From Apostichopus japonicus (taxonomy: Eukaryota > Echinodermata > Holothuroidea > Aspidochirotida > Stichopodidae): a DNA stretch of 64,000 bases. The notes beneath the pieces were generated by a model. That model was given only the letters and a program-made list of their open reading frames with translations. It made no database searches and had not been told where the DNA came from. Position numbers and translations under genes: made by a program. Below, one piece after another: positions 58,458 through 64,000 of this stretch (its first letter is position 1; the number at the start of each line of letters is the position of its first letter). Location: contig NC_092572.1 in the NCBI RefSeq assembly GCF_037975245.1, positions 14,572,269-14,636,268 on the forward strand, in the 5' to 3' direction.

Positions 58458-61020
58458 TTGGTGTACGTCAACATTGTTTACTCACTTTAGCCGGTGTGTC
58501 TAAAATTTAATTTGTCTTCAATAATCTAGATTTACCTTTTTTAATCTATCTAGATTTCCATCGAAAGTCACGGAGAATTGTCGTTATCTCATTTGCAGTG
58601 CATTGAAGTGAATCTGTACTGATATTTGTTTTCTGCATAGTAGCTTATATACTCATACTCGTGACACTAGCATAGAGTACCGGTACTAGTACAAGATAAA
58701 CCACCTATACTCGCCTTCAGCAGCCTACATCAAGGTGTGTTTGTGCTGTAAAGTTTGCACTGGAAGAAATAAAAAACTGCATTGTACTCGTTCTCGTATA
58801 CTCATACGGTCATACCTTGTGAAGGGCTATAACGCAATCCAACTCATGCTGTGGAACTCCAACTGCACGTGTTTGCAACACATGTAGCTTTGAAGAACAA
58901 CCGTTGTAGGCTGTCCATCAACATAATGTATATTTTACATTCCATACAGAATTATATTGTCATCTACAACAACGTTCCTAAGTGCGGGAGTCGAAGCCTT
59001 GTGAATGCGTTTAAGGGGGTTCCGTCCAATACAAGCATCAAAAGAATTGACGTAGGTTTCAACGATGATATACTCTGTTACCATAATAACAGGTCACATC
59101 ATTATTCATATTCAATGCTATTCCATTGACAAATCAATATTATGAGCAGTACCTATGGCGATGATAAGTATTTTTACCACGTGATGATTTAACTTACTAA
59201 GACTCAGTAGCCAAAGATCCGATTTTAATGGACTTAAATCCGGATTTCGTGGTTAATACCATGTTTAGTCAAAAAGTATGATTCCGCGTGTTGGTCGAAT
59301 TTTAGTGGGTCACCGGTAAACAGAAGATTGTTCTCAATAATCAACATGTTATTTCATGTCAACATGTTATTTCGAGTCACTCCCAGATTAATGTATGTCG
59401 TCCAGTTACAGAGTTGGTGACAATTAACAATTCATAATCATAGACGTAAAATATGAATGTAAGAGACTGACTTCTGTCAGCTTGCGGCTTTGATAAGCCA
59501 ATGAGGCTTCTTCGCGAGTTCCTGCTTGCAGGAGGATCTAATATACATACATACAGTTTTCTCCACAAAACGGTTCTTTTCCAAATCTTGCTTTACCATG
59601 ACTGTATAATAGAGATGGATGATACATACATGTGTGCCGTATAAACTTGTAATAATCGAATAATTCCTCACGTGTTATAACCAAGTGACACTATAGTAAC
59701 TCAAACTACTATTCCTGTCAAAATAACTAATACAGTATTGAACACTTTTTCTTAAGCCTTTTATCAGCAATGAATTTACTGAATATGTTTTCTCATTATT
59801 TTAGAAACGAATTCGTTGGGAACCAGGCCTCTACCAGGAGCTTCAAGTACTAAAACCGCCTATGATAGTAGCCAGTCATATGCCATTCGTACAACTTAAC
59901 AGGTAAGTACAGCAAATACTATATTTACCAAAACAGAGAATCAAAATCATCTCAAATGACCTGTACAATTTCATGAAACTGAAAAGGGTTACAAAAAGAT
60001 TGTATGCCATGAAACGTATTAAGGATAATACGTTGCTTTAGAACATGGGTGCCCTAACTGGGGTGCATTAATCCCCATGGGGTGCGTGCGTCCATCCCTT
60101 GGGGTTTGTGAGACGTTTCTGACATTCAAAACTAGAGTACTTTTTGTTGAACTAAAATCTGATATATCATATAATTTAGTAATGTACAAAAATCCACAAA
60201 CTCTTTTCGTGTTCCATACGCATACTTTGCCATAGTACTAACGTACCGTGCATGTGATAATTGACCATTTACGAAGCACTGTTATGCGTATTATAGTATA
60301 ATAATGACTCAGATCGTGTCTCGCATAGTTGGGGGTTCGTGGACAACTCCGACATCCACAGGTGGTTTGTGGGGGGGGGGGGGTAAAAATAGGGAAACCC
60401 AGCTTTAGAAAGACCTCAATATGACAGTGTAATGTATTTGTAAATATTACTCACAACGTTCACAATATCAAAACGTTCAATCTTCTTTCTTTTCGTAAAA
60501 GTTTTGGTATAATGTCTTTTATAATTTTGTTGGCTAAGTGTGCTGCATGAATAGGCTTTAGTTTTAAGTTTATTATTATTATTATTATGGTATGTTCTTA
60601 AAACCAGTGCTGAACATATAATGTAAAATTTATAATTTTAATGATCAAGTGTGACCTCTGGAGCTATACCAGGGGACAGCAGAAATATTTTGTAAACAAT
60701 ACTCTACCAGTCTCCTGTCTTTCTTGTTGGAATTTAATGGATGTCATGATTATCTATATTCAATCAGAACAGATGTGCTTTACATTAACGTGGTACGAGA
60801 TCCTGTAGCAAGATACGTTTCTGCTTATTACTTCGCAGCCAATGGGGATAACGGCGGAACAATGCCAAAGCGTAAACGTGAAATGGTGAGAAAGTAACCC
60901 TTTTTTACATAAACAGGTGCAGTAATCGTTCAGTTATTGTAGTGGTTCAAATTAGAGATATGCTTAATGGTTGTAACTGGTGAGAAACTGTTTTGAGAAG
61001 CTTTCATGACAAATTAGTAA

Positions 61021-61116
<96 letters not shown>

Positions 61117-61132
61117 TGAACAACTTCCAAAC

Positions 61133-61186
<54 letters not shown>

Positions 61187-62520
61187 GGTTCTGTCATTAA
61201 GTATAATATATCAGTTCATAAAGTGTGTAGTATAGAAACATACATATATACAAGCTATAAACTATGTAATATACAAACACATCCAAAATAGCAATTATTC
61301 TCGACAGATATTTTGCCATCTTGTTTTAGACAGTTTAGGACTGTCAAATCGTTCGGTTCATTTTTTTTGTTTTTTTGTAAGTTGTTTGCAATGTCATATC
61401 TTTATCTGTTTTGTCTTTTATAAGAAGAATATTACAATAGACGAAGCTGTTAAACAAAGAACAAAATGGAAAGGAACGACCAAGTTGAGCAGCTTCTTCA
61501 CTGAACGAACGAACGACACGTAGGTATATCGATGTATTATGCACAATAACACATCGCATATATAATTTGTACTGTCGATGCAACATAGAATATATGTTGT
61601 GGTAACTTTAGCATTATCTATACCTTTCACAGACTTCCGCTCTAATTCATGATTCCTTGTTACATACATATTTAAAGTACAGACTCTGTACTTTGAAAAA
61701 CGATTGATAGGCTACCTAAACTTTTATTGCACTAACAACGTTGTCATGAAATTAATGTAAAACGTAATTTGTACTATGTTAATGTCTTAAAGAAACTTTA
61801 TAAAAGCAATAGGTAATAAACGTCATAAACAACTATGTAAAACAGCATGGTTTTTGTGTTTTCGTCACTTGTTCTCAGGGCTAGCAATAAAATACATTTA
61901 GAAAGAGCTAAATCAACGATTGAGAAATATTACACATTGGTTGGTGTTGCTGAAGAAATGGACAAAGTGACGAGGTTACTTGAAATATTGATCCCTGGTA
62001 TGTGTCCTGGTTTGAACAAAATCTACACCGACGATTACGAAGGTTAGTAACAGCTATAAGTCATTACAAAGAAACCATTAGCAGAGTAAATAGTTACCAA
62101 GATATTTCCTGTACCGTGTTGTATACAGAACACGGAAACAGAGAGAAATATCCAATACAGTAAATGCCATTGGATGTTGTCTCAGAAAGTGCATGTTTCT
62201 TTCGTTTGTGTATGTGACAGAGAGAGAGAGGAAGAAAGTGTGTGTGTGTATGTGCTTTGTTTCACACTCAAATTGGCATTCCAAAAGAAGAGAGGGTATA
62301 CAAGATGATTTGCGCATAGCGCCCTCGATTACATTTTTCCTGTTTTTTTTCAGAAGTGAGGAAACGTTTTGCAACTAAAGGAAAAATGGAGCCCTCAAGA
62401 GAAACAATCGCCATTTTGAGACACGCATTAAAATATGATTACGAGCTGTACCTATACATCAAACAGCGATTTTACGAACTTGGAAGAAAATATATGAGAA
62501 GATTTAATAATCTTCAATAA
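57200..62520 (+). CDS. Uronyl/heparan sulfate 2-O-sulfotransferase family, type II membrane enzyme (347 aa)
   Basis: Exons: 57,200-57,446; 58,220-58,272; 58,950-59,051; 59,805-59,902; 60,768-60,885; 61,425-61,519; 61,879-62,042; 62,354-62,520 (TAA overlapping AATAAA at 62,516). The protein starts with a short cytosolic stretch and a signal anchor ([19 protein letters not shown]), as for a Golgi type II enzyme. Family motifs: [12 protein letters not shown] (5' PAPS loop), VASHMPF (matches the catalytic His region of HS2ST), [17 protein letters not shown] (3' phosphate-binding motif) and [14 protein letters not shown]. The product would transfer sulfate from PAPS to the 2-O position of uronic acid in a glycosaminoglycan. 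The cysteine-rich FCG...C segment of HS2ST is absent. In exon 3 two donors exist: GTAGGT at 59,052 keeps frame with exon 4, while GTCACA at 59,093 preserves more family-like sequence but breaks the frame. I used the first. Confidence 0.85.
58290..58455. repeat. (AT)n/(CA)n microsatellite
   Basis: Compound AT tract with an internal CA run, in intron 2 of the sulfotransferase gene. The open frame across it on the minus strand is only a low-complexity artefact. Confidence 0.97.
61023..61184. repeat. Two (AT)n microsatellite tracts
   Basis: AT runs at about 61,023-61,113 and 61,134-61,184, separated by a short unique spacer, in an intron of the sulfotransferase gene. The open frame here is spurious. 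Confidence 0.97.
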
Positions 62521-64000
62521 AAACCTGGAATTCTATTACTGACATTATTAAAAATAAATTATCGTGTAGGACATTTAGAAAATGTTATATTAAAGAAATA
62601 ATTGCATCATATTAATTAAAATATCATATAATTGATTTATTGTCGAAACGTTTAATTTGATCTTTAATTTTTTCTTCTCTTTTCTTTCTTCAGGGAGTCT
62701 TCTACATTGTTAAGCTATTTGTATGCTTTATAGAAGACTTCCTTTCACCTTGTATATTTGCACGTGAAAAAACAAAATAAACCAAATCAAATCAAATCCT
62801 TCAAACAGATAACTTTTATGACAACAGATACTTTGAAATATAAGAGCATTCATTGTTATCGTAAAAGCTGTTTACTTAAATGGCTTAAATTCATTGATAA
62901 ACTTATATTATTGTAAGTTATCTAACATTGCCTTATGTGTCTTAATTACCCAGGGAATAAATGCGTCTTTTCACTATCAATATTATTTGCCATGTTATAT
63001 TTCCGCCATGTCCTATTTGTAGAGGGAATTGTTGTTTCAAAATATCAGCGTCCCACGACTAAAGCACCAACAATTAAGAGATTTTCGCGTGGTTTTATCA
63101 TTCTAGATGCAGTTCATAACATTCTTTTCAACACAAATGTTAGCAATGCATATGCTTTCTTCCCTCAGATTAAACTAATTTCGTTGAAGGAGGGTCTAAG
63201 ATAAATTAAACTTATAGTTAATCGGATTGACGCAAATAGAAAACTGGACACCCCCACCCCCTTCCTCATCCTACTCCTTTCTCCACTTGCCTCCACATCC
63301 AAAAAACATATCAACACACATGCTTGTAGGTCTTACTAAAGTTAAGACATCATCTGCAATTAAAAAACAAAAGCGAATATTTGTTTGGAGCAATTGTGTA
63401 AATCTCTTTTTTAAATATTAATTTGTAACATTTTGGGTAGCAAGTTTTAATTAATGTAATTTCTGACTATTAGTTTACTGATATGTAACGTTTGCTACTC
63501 CTCATTTTGTTTCTATGAGTATTAACATCAATCCCTTGTTAACCTTAATCGAGACAATATATTGTTATTTGACAATGACAAGATAGAGTTAATCAATTTA
63601 TTCAGGTCTATGCATTCCAACTATTGAACCTGTTGAACTGTTAGTATTGGTGACGGCAATAGAAGCTACCACACATGGAATATTTGTGTATTTTCAGCAC
63701 CATTAATTTACCGTGAAGGTCCATTATTTTAAACCACCACTAATAGGAAGTGAACTCATTGGTCCAGTACGATAATAACGCTATTTAGTTATTCGTAGGT
63801 TTACTCTTATCTTGATATCAAACAAGAAAGAACGTAAAGGCTTCTATTGTCATCCATTTGAGGGTGTTGATAACGTTCAAAGCTATTTGACAAATGTGTT
63901 CTAAATTTGACATTGAATTTAATTTCAAATATATTTTTCCTTTTACTTATATTTTGCCTGCTAAGTAAGTTGAATATACGCGTTAACATTTCGCTGACAA
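62521..64000. other. 3' flank, no gene seen
   Basis: Sequence downstream of the sulfotransferase. Additional AATAAA hexamers near 62,554 and 62,774 could serve as polyadenylation signals. Open frames at 62,935-63,204 and 63,227-63,421 have no recognisable domain or splice context and are not called. Confidence 0.5.

Noticed and set aside
58259-58474. Open frame of Ile/Tyr repeats
   Set aside because: Translation of an (AT)n microsatellite; the same applies to 60,993-61,235.

Overview
This is eukaryotic nuclear DNA: AT-rich, with small exons, GT-AG introns of roughly 0.2-4 kb, and long (AT)n microsatellites. It carries a cluster of immunoglobulin-superfamily (IgSF) receptor genes whose Ig domains are each a single exon flanked by phase-1 introns. 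With the non-autonomous hAT elements and a pipe-like uronyl 2-O-sulfotransferase, this suggests a marine invertebrate, plausibly an echinoderm such as a sea cucumber. That identification is inference and weak. All gene models below were built by hand from splice sites and reading-frame phase.

Layout. (1) 0.46-5.9 kb, minus: 5' part of a receptor-kinase-like gene (signal peptide, transmembrane exon, kinase N-lobe exons) with no visible Ig exon; it leaves the window at the left edge. (2) ~1.83-13.99 kb and ~13.99-24.07 kb: two diverged tandem copies of a ~10-12 kb segment, holding decayed receptor exons at 9.7-10.3 kb and 18.2-19.2 kb. Copy 1 also holds two nested hAT-like elements with intact 8-bp target duplications. 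(3) 20.3-28.2 kb, plus: receptor with four Ig domains, one transmembrane helix and a short tail (485 aa). (4) 30.5-37.5 kb, minus: complete 14-exon receptor with three Ig domains and a tyrosine-kinase-like domain that has lost its catalytic residues (701 aa). (5) 38.0-43.3 kb, plus: paralogue of (3), head-to-head with (4) across 490 bp. (6) 44.8 kb: a 5' U2 snRNA-like fragment. (7) 46.4-55.3 kb, plus: a 19-exon gene whose reading frame runs from a signal peptide through two Ig domains, a transmembrane helix, an acidic stretch and a coiled coil into a complete but catalytically dead kinesin-14-like motor domain (656 aa). I know of no described protein with this architecture. (8) 57.2-62.5 kb, plus: type II membrane sulfotransferase of the heparan/uronyl 2-O-sulfotransferase family (347 aa).

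How it fits together (inference). Kinase-type and short-tail receptors share homologous ectodomains and sit in divergent pairs, a layout reminiscent of paired signalling and decoy receptors. Several members have swapped or disabled their cytoplasmic enzymes: a pseudokinase in one, a pseudokinesin in another. The cluster looks like a fast-evolving family of cell-surface recognition proteins with scaffold-type intracellular domains.
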